Shown one piece after another: positions 7,129-13,907 of a DNA stretch of 14,511 nt (its first letter is position 1; each line of letters starts with the position of its first letter). The DNA comes from Modestobacter sp. (GTDB taxonomy: Bacteria > Actinomycetota > Actinomycetes > Mycobacteriales > Geodermatophilaceae). Both the position numbers and the translations under genes were made by a program. The notes beneath the pieces were generated by a model that searched no databases, was not told the DNA's origin, and saw nothing but the letters and a program-made list of their open reading frames with translations. Location: positions 1 to 14,511 of the forward strand of contig JAOPWG010000202.1 of NCBI GenBank assembly GCA_025965775.1, read 5' to 3'.

Positions 7129-8169
7129 ATGAGTGACGAACTACGCGCCGGAATCATCGGTGCCGGCTTCATCGGGAGGGTTCACGCGCATGCTGTGCGG
7201 GCTGCAGGTGGCACCGTGCAACGGGTGGCCTCATCGACCCCGCAGAGCGCCACTGCGGCCGCGTCTAGGCTGGGCGCTCAGGCCTACGCGGACAGCGCGG
7301 AGGCACTGATCGACGCCGACGACGTCGACGTCGTGCACGTCTGCACGCCGAACTCGCTGCACCTGGCTCTGGCCAGTCGGGCGATCGAGGCCGGCAAGCC
7401 GGTGATTTGCGAGAAACCGCTTGCGGTACGGCTGCTTGACGCGCGGCTGCTCACAACACGGGCGGCGAAGGCCGGGGTGGTGACCGCGGTGCCCTTCGTC
7501 TACCGCTTCTACCCCGGGGTCCGGGAGATACGATCCCGCGTCGCCGCGGGTGAGGGCGGCCCCTTGCACATGATGCGCGGGGCCTACCTGCAGGACTGGC
7601 AGGTGGCAGGCGCGCCGGCCGGATGGCGAGGCGAGCACGGCGAGGGAGGCGAGTTCCGGGCCTTCGCCGACATAGGCGTGCACTGGTGCGACGTGGTGGA
7701 GTTCGTCAGCGGCCAACGGATCACGCAGCTCAGCGCCCGGACCACCAACTCCGGCACGCAAACCACGATGCAGTTCACCACCGACCGGGGGGTCTCCGGG
7801 TCGGTGGTGGTCAGCCAGGTCGCCGCCGGACACAAGAACGGGCTGACGTTCTCCCTCGACGGCTTCGACGCGTCGTACCGCTTCGACCAGGAGAACCCGG
7901 AGATCGTCCGCATCAGCAGCGCCGCGGAGACGCGCGTGCTCCACCGCGGGTCGCCAGGGCTCTCCCCGCGCCAGTCGGTCCTGCCGCCCGGCCATCCACA
8001 GGGGTACCAGGACGGCTTCAACGCCTTCGTTGCGGACGCCTACGCGGCGATCGGCGGGGACGCGCCCGACGGACTGCCCACGTTCACCGACGGGCTTCGG
8101 GCCGCCCTCCTCACCGACGCCGTCATCACGTCCTCGAAGTCCTCGACCTGGGTGCAGGTCCCCTCGTGA
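7129..8169 (+). CDS. Gfo/Idh/MocA family NAD(P)-dependent oxidoreductase
   Basis: This 346-residue dehydrogenase should oxidise or reduce a hydroxyl/keto group on a sugar, inositol or glycoside. The N-terminal Rossmann domain has GIIGAGFIGRVHA (8-20) and the family motif CEKPLA (94-99), with catalytic-type Lys96. The C-terminal domain has DIGVHWCD (181-188), giving the usual Asp181 and His185. Relatives in 3-keto-sugar and C-glycoside breakdown (for example the DgpA type) oxidise C3 of a hexose; that role here is inferred from the TIM-barrel neighbours. The ATG at 7129 has a GGAG about ten bases upstream. A longer in-frame reading from 6937 is low-complexity and would span the promoter, so it was not used. 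It is first in the plus-strand operon, and its stop overlaps the next start by four bases. Confidence 0.93.
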   Translation: MSDELRAGIIGAGFIGRVHAHAVRAAGGTVQRVASSTPQSATAAASRLGAQAYADSAEALIDADDVDVVHVCTPNSLHLALASRAIEAGKPVICEKPLAVRLLDARLLTTRAAKAGVVTAVPFVYRFYPGVREIRSRVAAGEGGPLHMMRGAYLQDWQVAGAPAGWRGEHGEGGEFRAFADIGVHWCDVVEFVSGQRITQLSARTTNSGTQTTMQFTTDRGVSGSVVVSQVAAGHKNGLTFSLDGFDASYRFDQENPEIVRISSAAETRVLHRGSPGLSPRQSVLPPGHPQGYQDGFNAFVADAYAAIGGDAPDGLPTFTDGLRAALLTDAVITSSKSSTWVQVPS

Positions 8170-8438
8170 AACCCAGGCCCCTGGCCGCGCGCCTGCCCGA
8201 CCTGGCCGAGATGGCCGCTTGGGCGATCCGCCACGACTGCGAGGCGCGCGAGGTCTTCGCCTGGCCCGACCTCGGGGCACCTCCGTTTCACGGCTCGCCC
8301 GGCAAGTCCGTCGTCTGCGAGGACTCGTGGGACGTCCTCTGGTGGCGCTACCGCGTCCCCGCCCTCGGCGACGTCGACAAGGTCCACACCGGACTGAAGG
8401 TCGCCCACCGCATCGAGCGGCCACTGATCGTCGCCTGA
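8166..8438 (+). CDS. Small conserved-looking protein of unknown function (90 aa)
   Basis: The gene starts with GTG at 8166, sharing GTGA with the stop of the dehydrogenase, and ends 39 bases before the next gene, so it looks translationally coupled within the operon. The 90-residue product is not recognised. It has two cysteines (in HDCEAR and VVCEDS), a cluster of aromatic residues around DSWDVLWWRYRVP in its second half, a basic KVAHRIERP near the C-terminus, and no membrane segment or signal peptide. It could be a small subunit of a neighbouring enzyme: the beta chain of C-glycoside deglycosidases and the small D subunit of vanillate-type decarboxylases both sit in such operons. No convincing motif of either was found. 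Codon bias matches its neighbours, supporting a real gene. Confidence 0.7.
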   Translation: MKPRPLAARLPDLAEMAAWAIRHDCEAREVFAWPDLGAPPFHGSPGKSVVCEDSWDVLWWRYRVPALGDVDKVHTGLKVAHRIERPLIVA

Positions 8439-8477
8439 GCAACCACCACGCACCCCCGTCCGGTCCCTGGAGGCCAC

Positions 8478-9344
8478 ATGAGCACCGATAGCACGTTCCG
8501 GTACGCCTACAACTCGCTCGTCTACGTGGGGGAGGACATCGCCGACTCGATCGAGCGCGTCGCCCGCTTCGGCTACGACGCCATCGAGATCGTCGGCGAG
8601 CCAGGACGCATCGACCCGAAGCGGGTCGCGCGGCTCGCCGCCGACGCCGGTATCGCCGTCAGCAGCATCTGCTCGATCTACACGGCCGACCGCGACCTCG
8701 TCCATCCCGACCCCGCGCAGCGGGCCGCCGCGGTCGAGTACGTGAAGGACCTCGCGGACTTCGCAGCGGTGATGGGTTGCCCCACCGTCGTCGTCCACCC
8801 GACCGCTTGCATGAAGACGGCCCCGCTGGCCGATCCCGACCACGAGTGGGAGTGGGCCGTCGAGTCGATCCGCACCGCGGGCGAGTACGCCGCGCAGCAG
8901 GGCGTCAACTTCTCCCTGGAGTGCTGGAACCGCTACGAATCGTACTTCCTCAACCGACTGGAACAGGCACGCGCGCTGTGGGTGGCGACCGGCCTCACCA
9001 ACGGCGGTGTGCAGGGCGACACCTTCCACATGAACATCGAGGAGGCCTCCATCGCCGAGGCCTTCCGCGCGAGCGCGGGGGTGCTGCAGCACGTGCACCT
9101 CGCCGACTCCGACCGCACGGCTCCCGGTGGGGCGCTCATCGACTTCGAGCCGATCGTCGACGTGCTGATCGACATCGGCTACGACGGGTACGTCAGCTTC
9201 GAACTGCTGCCCGCCGCGGCCGATCCTTTCGCCTCCGGCCGCCGGGAGGAGTTCTTCGACCGTTACACCGAGCGGGCGATCCGGACGCTGCGCGCCGTCG
9301 AGGAGAAGGTGCGCACCCGGCGCGCACTGGGCGGCCGGAGCTGA
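8478..9344 (+). CDS. TIM-barrel sugar epimerase, D-tagatose/D-psicose 3-epimerase-like, intact metal site
   Basis: This 288-residue protein belongs to the sugar phosphate isomerase/epimerase family. It keeps, in exact register, the residues known from Pseudomonas cichorii D-tagatose 3-epimerase (recalled as Glu152, Glu158, Asp185, His188, His211, Arg217, Glu246). Here they are Glu148, Glu154, Asp181, His184, His207, Arg213 and Glu242, a constant shift of four. The motifs are SLECWNRYES, GDTFHMNIEE, HVHLADSDR and VSFELLP. It therefore very probably binds a divalent metal and moves a proton at a keto-sugar carbon, fitting a keto-sugar made by the upstream dehydrogenase. The ATG at 8478 follows TGGAGG with a four-base gap. 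The gene is followed one base later by a paralogue. A 3-keto-glycoside-cleaving role is an alternative. Confidence 0.92.
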   Translation: MSTDSTFRYAYNSLVYVGEDIADSIERVARFGYDAIEIVGEPGRIDPKRVARLAADAGIAVSSICSIYTADRDLVHPDPAQRAAAVEYVKDLADFAAVMGCPTVVVHPTACMKTAPLADPDHEWEWAVESIRTAGEYAAQQGVNFSLECWNRYESYFLNRLEQARALWVATGLTNGGVQGDTFHMNIEEASIAEAFRASAGVLQHVHLADSDRTAPGGALIDFEPIVDVLIDIGYDGYVSFELLPAAADPFASGRREEFFDRYTERAIRTLRAVEEKVRTRRALGGRS

Positions 9345-9345
9345 C

Positions 9346-10239
9346 GTGGCCTCACACCCGATCGGGCTGAGCACCTTCGTGCTCGCCTCTCCGTTCTCCG
9401 ATGAGAACCTGCACCTGTTCGGCCGCGTCCGCGCCTGGGGCTACGACCTCGTCGAGGTCTGCATCGAGGACCCAGCTGTGCTGACGGCGGCGCGGGTCGC
9501 GCGGGCCGCCCGCGACGAGGGCCTGTCGGTGCTGGTGTGCGGGGCCTTCGGGCCTGGCCGCGACGTCTCGCACGAGGACCCGGCGCGCCGTCGGGCCGGG
9601 CGCGACTACCTGGAGCACTGTGTCGCCTTCGCCGCCGAGGTGAGAAGTCCGCTGGTCAGCGGCCCGATGTACGCGCCGACGGGACAGGCGCGGCTGCTGG
9701 AGCCGGACGAGCGGCGGGCCCAGTGGGACCGCGCGGTCGAAAGCCTGCGCGCTGTCGCATCGCTCGCCGCGGAGGCAGGCGTGGGGCTGGCCGTCGAGCC
9801 GCTCAACCGGTTCGAAACCGACCTGGTCAACACCGTCGAGCAAGGCCTGCGGCTCTGCGACGACATCGACGCCGACCACGTCGGCCTGCTGCTCGACACG
9901 TTCCATATGAACATCGAGGAGAAGAGCCTGCCTGGCGCGGTGCGCGCCGCCGGCAGCCGGGTCCGCGCCGTGCAGGCCTCGGAGAACGACCGCGGCACGC
10001 CCGGCACCGGGCACACGGACTGGGGCGGGACGCTCGAGGCCCTCGACCAGGTCGGCTACACCGGCGCCGTCGTTGTCGAGTCCTTCCTCCCGACGGTCCG
10101 CGAGATCGCCCGCGCCGTGTCGCTGTGGCGCCCGGTCGCCCCGTCGATGGACGCGCTCGCGGCCGAGTCTGTGCGCTTCCTCCGCCGGCTCCTCGACGGC
10201 GATGGGCACCGGTCCGGGGACGAAGGAACGGAACGATGA
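9346..10239 (+). CDS. TIM-barrel sugar epimerase-like protein, metal-site His replaced by Gln
   Basis: This 297-residue paralogue of the preceding protein shares its signature segments AVEPLNRFETDLVN (149-162), LLLDTFHMNIEE (181-192), SENDRGTPGTGH (212-223) and VVVESF (242-247). Compared with D-tagatose 3-epimerase the key residues align with a constant shift of one: Glu151, Glu157, Asp184, His187, Arg216 and Glu245 are kept. The metal ligand His211 is replaced by Gln210. The fold and sugar-binding residues thus seem preserved with altered metal binding. The start is GTG at 9346, with GGAG five bases upstream, one base after the previous gene's stop, and its stop overlaps the ubiD start (ATGA). 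It probably acts on a carbohydrate intermediate of the same pathway, perhaps a different step or epimer from its neighbour. Confidence 0.9.
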   Translation: MASHPIGLSTFVLASPFSDENLHLFGRVRAWGYDLVEVCIEDPAVLTAARVARAARDEGLSVLVCGAFGPGRDVSHEDPARRRAGRDYLEHCVAFAAEVRSPLVSGPMYAPTGQARLLEPDERRAQWDRAVESLRAVASLAAEAGVGLAVEPLNRFETDLVNTVEQGLRLCDDIDADHVGLLLDTFHMNIEEKSLPGAVRAAGSRVRAVQASENDRGTPGTGHTDWGGTLEALDQVGYTGAVVVESFLPTVREIARAVSLWRPVAPSMDALAAESVRFLRRLLDGDGHRSGDEGTER

Positions 10240-11663
10240 CTTTACAGACTTGCTCGTCCCCAGCCGCCGAGACGGTCCCTGCCCTCCCGGTCGGCGCGAC
10301 GCTCCGAGGCTGGCTCGACCATCTCCGGCGGACCGGACGACTTACCCTCGGCAGCCCCGGTATGGACCTGGTCCACGGCGTGGCCGGGCTGGCCAACCGG
10401 CTCGACGGCACCAGCGCCACGGTCTTCCCGCACCCGGGGGGGCATTCGGTACCGGTGGTGTCCGGGCTGCTCTCCCGGCGGGCGTGGATGGCCGAGGCGA
10501 TGGGCGTGCCCCAGCCCGAGCTGCTGCGGCACTTCGAGCAGGCCTGCCTCGAGCCGGTGCCGAGCCGGGAGGTCGCCGGGCCGCCGTGCCAGCAGGTCAT
10601 GCATCGCGACGTCGACCTCACCCGGCTGCTCCCGATCCCCACCCACAACGAGCACGATCATGGCGCGTACATCACCGCCGGGTTGCTCATCACTCGCCAC
10701 CCGGACACCGGCGTCCAGAACGTGGCCATCCACCGTCTGCAGGTCAGCGGCCCGGACCGGCTCGGTGCGCTGCTGCTGCCCCGGCACACCCTGGCGTTCT
10801 TCCAGGAGCAGGAAGCCGCCGGGCGCGACCTCGACGTGGCCGTCGTCATCGGGGTGGACCCGCTGACCCTGATGGCGTCGCAGGCGATCGTGCCTATCGG
10901 GCACGATGAGCTGGAGATCTCCGGCGCGCTACGGGGCTCCGCGCTACCCGTGGCCCGCTGCCTGACCAGCGAGGTACGGGTGCCCGCTGACGCCGAGATC
11001 GTGCTGGAGGGCCGGCTGCTCAGAAATGTCCGCGAGCCCGAGGGTCCCTTCGGCGAGTTTCCCCAGTACTACGGCGAGCGCGCCCTTCGGCATGTGATCC
11101 AGGTGAGCGCGGTGACGCACCGGGACCTGCCGCTGTTCCATACGATCGTGGGCGGCAGCATGGAACACCTGCTGCTCGGCGGCATCCCCCGCGAGGCGTC
11201 GTTCCTGTCGCACCTGCGCCGCACCTTCCCCTCGGTCCGGGACGTGCACCTCTCGCGGGGGGGCACCTGCCGGTACCACCTGGCCGTGCAGATCGACAAG
11301 CGCTCGGAGGGCGAGGCCAAGAACGTCATCCTCGGCGCGCTCGCCGTCCACTACGACGTCAAGCACGTCACCGTCGTGGACACCGACGTGGACGTCCACG
11401 ATCCCACCGAGGTTGAGTGGGCGGTCGCGACGCGCTTCCAGGCCGACCGCGATTTGGTCGTCGTAGCCGGCACTCAGGGTTCGAAGCTCGATCCCTCCAC
11501 CGAGGACGGGGTCGGCGCCAAGATGGGGCTCGACGCCACCGTCCCGCTCAGCGCGCCGGAGATGACCTTCACCCGGATCCGGGTGCCCGGCGAGCTCGAG
11601 TTGGACGTCCAGAGCCTGACCGAGCCCGCCCCGCCAGATTGGCTGGAGGGGCTGACCCGATGA
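10236..11663 (+). CDS. ubiD: UbiD-family prenylated-FMN-dependent decarboxylase
   Basis: The 475-residue product is a UbiD-type enzyme that reversibly removes CO2 from aromatic, heteroaromatic or alpha,beta-unsaturated acids using prenylated FMN. Relative to Aspergillus niger Fdc1 (recalled Arg173, Glu277, Glu282; metal ligands Asn168, His191, Glu233), it has Arg167 in VAIHRLQV, Glu269 and Glu274 in EGPFGE, Asn162, His184 or a near neighbour, and Glu227 in DELEISG. Spacing agrees for all except the His, which is off by one. The catalytic set is therefore complete. Length fits the family (about 450-500). The ATG at 10236 overlaps the epimerase stop by four bases, with AAGGAA upstream. The substrate cannot be deduced. 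Its place in a sugar-processing operon suggests the acid is the aglycone or product of a glycoside. The symbol denotes family, not a ubiquinone role. Confidence 0.95.
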   Translation: MTLQTCSSPAAETVPALPVGATLRGWLDHLRRTGRLTLGSPGMDLVHGVAGLANRLDGTSATVFPHPGGHSVPVVSGLLSRRAWMAEAMGVPQPELLRHFEQACLEPVPSREVAGPPCQQVMHRDVDLTRLLPIPTHNEHDHGAYITAGLLITRHPDTGVQNVAIHRLQVSGPDRLGALLLPRHTLAFFQEQEAAGRDLDVAVVIGVDPLTLMASQAIVPIGHDELEISGALRGSALPVARCLTSEVRVPADAEIVLEGRLLRNVREPEGPFGEFPQYYGERALRHVIQVSAVTHRDLPLFHTIVGGSMEHLLLGGIPREASFLSHLRRTFPSVRDVHLSRGGTCRYHLAVQIDKRSEGEAKNVILGALAVHYDVKHVTVVDTDVDVHDPTEVEWAVATRFQADRDLVVVAGTQGSKLDPSTEDGVGAKMGLDATVPLSAPEMTFTRIRVPGELELDVQSLTEPAPPDWLEGLTR

Positions 11664-12286
11664 GCGACCGCGATCGCCTCACGGTCCTATCCGCACCGGA
11701 CGTGCCACCCCGGCTCGTCGTCGGCATCTCGGGTGCCTCCGGAGCCGTCTACGGGCTGCGCGTCCTGGAGCTGCTTCGCGACAGCCCGGTGGAGACGCAC
11801 CTGGTCGTCAGCAAAGCAGGGCGCACAACGCTCGCGCACGAGACGGACGTGACGGCGGCGGACCTGGAACGCCTCGCCGACGTCGTGCACCCCAACCACG
11901 ACATCGGCGCGAGCATCGCCAGCGGGTCGTTCCGGACCCTGGGGATGGTGGTGGCCCCATGCTCGGTGAAGTCAATGTCGGAGATCGCCGCCGGGACGAC
12001 GTCCAGCCTGCTGACCCGCGCGGCGGATGTCGTGCTGAAGGAGCGGCGCCGCCTCGTCCTGATGGTGCGGGAGACCCCGCTGCACCGCAACCATCTGCGC
12101 ACCATGGCACAGCTGAGTGAGCTGGGCGCGATCATCGCCCCACCGGTGCCCGCCTTCTACACCCTTCCGCGGTCGCTGCAGGACGTCGTCGACCACACCG
12201 TCGGCCGGGTGCTCGACCTCTTCGATCTCGACGTCGGGGCCGCCCACCGGTGGAACGGAACCGCGGACGCGCGCGTCAGGCGATGA
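11660..12286 (+). CDS. ubiX: UbiX-family flavin prenyltransferase
   Basis: This 208-residue enzyme makes prenylated FMN by joining a dimethylallyl group to FMN, supplying the cofactor of the adjacent UbiD. Recognisable segments are the FMN-binding VGISGASGAVYG (21-32), the SAS/flavin segment APCSVKSMSEIAAG (99-112), VLKERRRLVLMVRETPLH (125-142, where the family's conserved Arg-Glu-x-Pro is RETP), and the region around Tyr167 and Pro170 near the prenyl-phosphate site. An N-terminal extension of about 16 residues precedes the first strand. The ATG at 11660 shares ATGA with the ubiD stop, so the two are made together, which suits an accessory prenyltransferase dedicated to this UbiD. The 3' end overlaps the convergent ROK gene by 11 bases. 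Confidence 0.95.
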   Translation: MSDRDRLTVLSAPDVPPRLVVGISGASGAVYGLRVLELLRDSPVETHLVVSKAGRTTLAHETDVTAADLERLADVVHPNHDIGASIASGSFRTLGMVVAPCSVKSMSEIAAGTTSSLLTRAADVVLKERRRLVLMVRETPLHRNHLRTMAQLSELGAIIAPPVPAFYTLPRSLQDVVDHTVGRVLDLFDLDVGAAHRWNGTADARVRR

Positions 12287-13541
12287 GCTCCGGGCGCCCC
12301 ACCGGGGAACCGGCCGTAATCCAGGTCCCGATCCGGGCGGCCGAGAACAGCTCGTCCACCACCATGAAGGCCGCGCCCATCAACCCGGCGCGGTCGTCGA
12401 GCGGGGAACGGGCGATCCGGAGGTCGCGCGTCGCCAGCGGGAGCGACCGCCCGTAGACGGCCTGCCGAACCGCGGCGAGCAGGTCGCCCGATGCCGCCAC
12501 TCCGCCGCCGATGACCACCAGCGAAGGGTTGTAGATGTTGACCAGGGTGGCCAGCATCATCCCGACGAGGCGTCCGGAGCGGCTGAGCAGCTCGATCGAC
12601 ACCGGATCCCCGTACTCCGCGGCCCTGGCCACATCCCTGGCCTCCAGGCCGCCCTGCTCAGCGAGCCGCTCGGCCAGCAACGCGCTCCGCCCGCCCGTCG
12701 CGGCGGCGGTCCCGTCGCGGGCTAGCGCGGCGCCGCCGGCGAGTGCCTCGAGGCAGCCTACGTTGCCGCACCGGCACACGACCTCCGTGTCGTCGACGAC
12801 GGCGACGTGGCCGACGTCCCCCGCGCAGCCCTTCGCCCCGCGATGGGGCCGACCGCCAGAGATGAGGCCCGCCCCGATGCCGGTCCCGAGCTTGAGGTAC
12901 ACGAGGTCCCGCTCACCCCGCCCCAGGCCCGCCCGGTGCTCGCCCAGCGCCATCGCGTTGACCTCGTTGTCAACGCACACCGGCACCCCGTACTGCGCGC
13001 TGAGCCGGTCGCGCACGGGGTAGCCGTCCCACCCAGGCATGATCGGCGGCGAGGTGGGGCGCCCGGTGGCTATCTCGACTGGCCCGGGCACGCCGATCCC
13101 GATGCCCCACACCTCGGGGACTCCGGGCATCGCGCGGAGCTCGTCGAACGACGTCTCGACCTGCTGCAACGACGCCTCAGGCCCGGCGGCGATGTCCCAG
13201 GGGCGCTCACTGTGGTGCAGGAGCCGGCCTGCCAGGTCGGTGACGCCGACACCGATACTGGTGGCTCCTAGCTCGGCGACGAGCACGGCTCCGGCCTCGG
13301 AGCGGAACCGGAGCTGGCGAGGCGCGCGGCCGCCGGTCGACGGGCCGAGCGAACCCTCCTCGACCAGCCCCGACTCGATCAATTGGCCGACCCGCTGGGT
13401 AATGACGGTGCGTCCGAGACCGGACCGCCGGCCCAGCTCGGGCCGCGTGCTGGCCTCGCCGGAGCGCACCAGGTCGAGGACCGTCAGGAGCGCGTCCAAC
13501 TGGTCGGGGGGGAGACTCGTTCCCGTCTCGGCCGCGGTCAT
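12276..13541 (-). CDS. ROK-family transcriptional repressor (NagC/XylR-like)
   Basis: This 421-residue regulator has an N-terminal winged helix-turn-helix (about 14-62, STRPELGRRSGLGRTVITQR being the recognition region) and a ROK sugar-binding domain. Features of the domain are VDNEVNA (190-196), LGTGIGAG (218-225) and GDVGHVAV (241-248). The zinc motif is CRCGNVGCLE (256-265), with His245, Cys256, Cys258 and Cys263 as expected ligands. The usual Glu in GEIGH is Asp here. Such proteins release DNA when they bind a sugar or sugar phosphate. The ATG at 13541 follows a GGGGGGAAG stretch; a longer frame to 13676 has no ribosome site. It is the only regulator in the window and faces the catabolic operon tail-to-tail, so it probably controls the island and perhaps itself. 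Confidence 0.93.
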   Translation of the reverse strand: MTAAETGTSLPPDQLDALLTVLDLVRSGEASTRPELGRRSGLGRTVITQRVGQLIESGLVEEGSLGPSTGGRAPRQLRFRSEAGAVLVAELGATSIGVGVTDLAGRLLHHSERPWDIAAGPEASLQQVETSFDELRAMPGVPEVWGIGIGVPGPVEIATGRPTSPPIMPGWDGYPVRDRLSAQYGVPVCVDNEVNAMALGEHRAGLGRGERDLVYLKLGTGIGAGLISGGRPHRGAKGCAGDVGHVAVVDDTEVVCRCGNVGCLEALAGGAALARDGTAAATGGRSALLAERLAEQGGLEARDVARAAEYGDPVSIELLSRSGRLVGMMLATLVNIYNPSLVVIGGGVAASGDLLAAVRQAVYGRSLPLATRDLRIARSPLDDRAGLMGAAFMVVDELFSAARIGTWITAGSPVGRPELIA

Positions 13542-13717
13542 TGCTTCCCCCCGCCCGTCCGGCTCAAGGCCGTAGGTTCGCGCTCGACGGAGCCTACTGG
13601 CGTCCGATTCCGCTCGCGGACAACACCCGACGGCGGCCGGTATTCCCCTGCCCGATGCCGCCGGTGCACGTCCCACTCCTTTGAGCGGACCCCGTTCGGC
13701 CCATCGGGCGTCGACTT

Positions 13718-13728
13718 CTGATCATCAG
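13718..13728. promoter_or_regulatory. Palindrome CTGAT-C-ATCAG, candidate operator
   Basis: The perfect five-base arms lie about 180 bases before the ROK start, over the possible -10 box. The flanking GACTTCTG also occurs at the promoter of the plus-strand operon (6926-6933). Autoregulation by ROK proteins is common; binding here is inferred. Confidence 0.3.
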
Positions 13729-13750
13729 TAACGCAAATCTTGCAGCGCAA
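13721..13750 (-). promoter_or_regulatory. Possible ROK gene promoter
   Basis: On the minus strand TTGCGC (13750-13745) and GATGAT (13726-13721) are separated by 18 bases and match three and four of six consensus bases. The -10 overlaps the palindrome CTGAT-C-ATCAG at 13718-13728, a plausible self-repression site. The boxes are weak, so this is tentative. Confidence 0.3.
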
Positions 13751-13853
13751 CTGGAGGCCGTGCGGATCGGGTGTCATTCGATCACCTGGGGTACGTGGCG
13801 GTCGAATACTGCGACGAGTCACGACAGAGCGGTAGCCGGTGACTTACGCAGCG

Positions 13854-13875
13854 ACCCCTTTGGGGTGTAAACCCC
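13854..13875. repeat. Three-part complementary repeat with mutually exclusive hairpins
   Basis: ACCCC (13854-13858), GGGGT (13862-13866) and ACCCC (13871-13875) lie in a row. The central GGGGT can pair with either flank, giving a three-base loop on one side or a four-base loop on the other. Stems of five pairs are short, and no transcript across the site is known. Confidence 0.35.
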
Positions 13876-13884
13876 CACGCCACG

Positions 13885-13907
13885 GCGGTCTACGCGTCGT
13901 AGACCGC
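13885..13907. terminator. Perfect 10-base inverted repeat, possible terminator or operator
   Basis: Arms GCGGTCTACG (13885-13894) and CGTAGACCGC (13898-13907) are exact complements around a CGT loop, forming a strong hairpin in RNA from either strand. There is no T-run after it on either strand, so it would be a U-less actinobacterial terminator if it is one at all. A binding site for a dimeric protein is the main alternative. Confidence 0.45.

Noticed and set aside
8166..8438. Small protein as a VdcD/BsdD-type decarboxylase subunit or a C-glycoside deglycosidase beta subunit
   Set aside because: The paired Cys-x2-Cys motifs and C-terminal pattern of the former are absent, and it is shorter than the latter with no recalled sequence match. 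Left as unknown.
7231..8442. A 403-codon minus-strand open frame opposite the Gfo/Idh gene
   Set aside because: It is Arg/Gly-rich with no domain pattern, and the plus-strand reading has clear Rossmann and CEKP motifs.
8040..9374. A 444-codon minus-strand open frame opposite the first epimerase
   Set aside because: It is low-complexity, lacks a ribosome site and known motifs, and lies opposite a gene whose active-site residues are in perfect register.
9537..11663. A 708-codon reading that fuses upstream sequence to UbiD
   Set aside because: The first part is the shifted frame of the second epimerase gene. UbiD has its own ATG at 10236 with an ATGA overlap.
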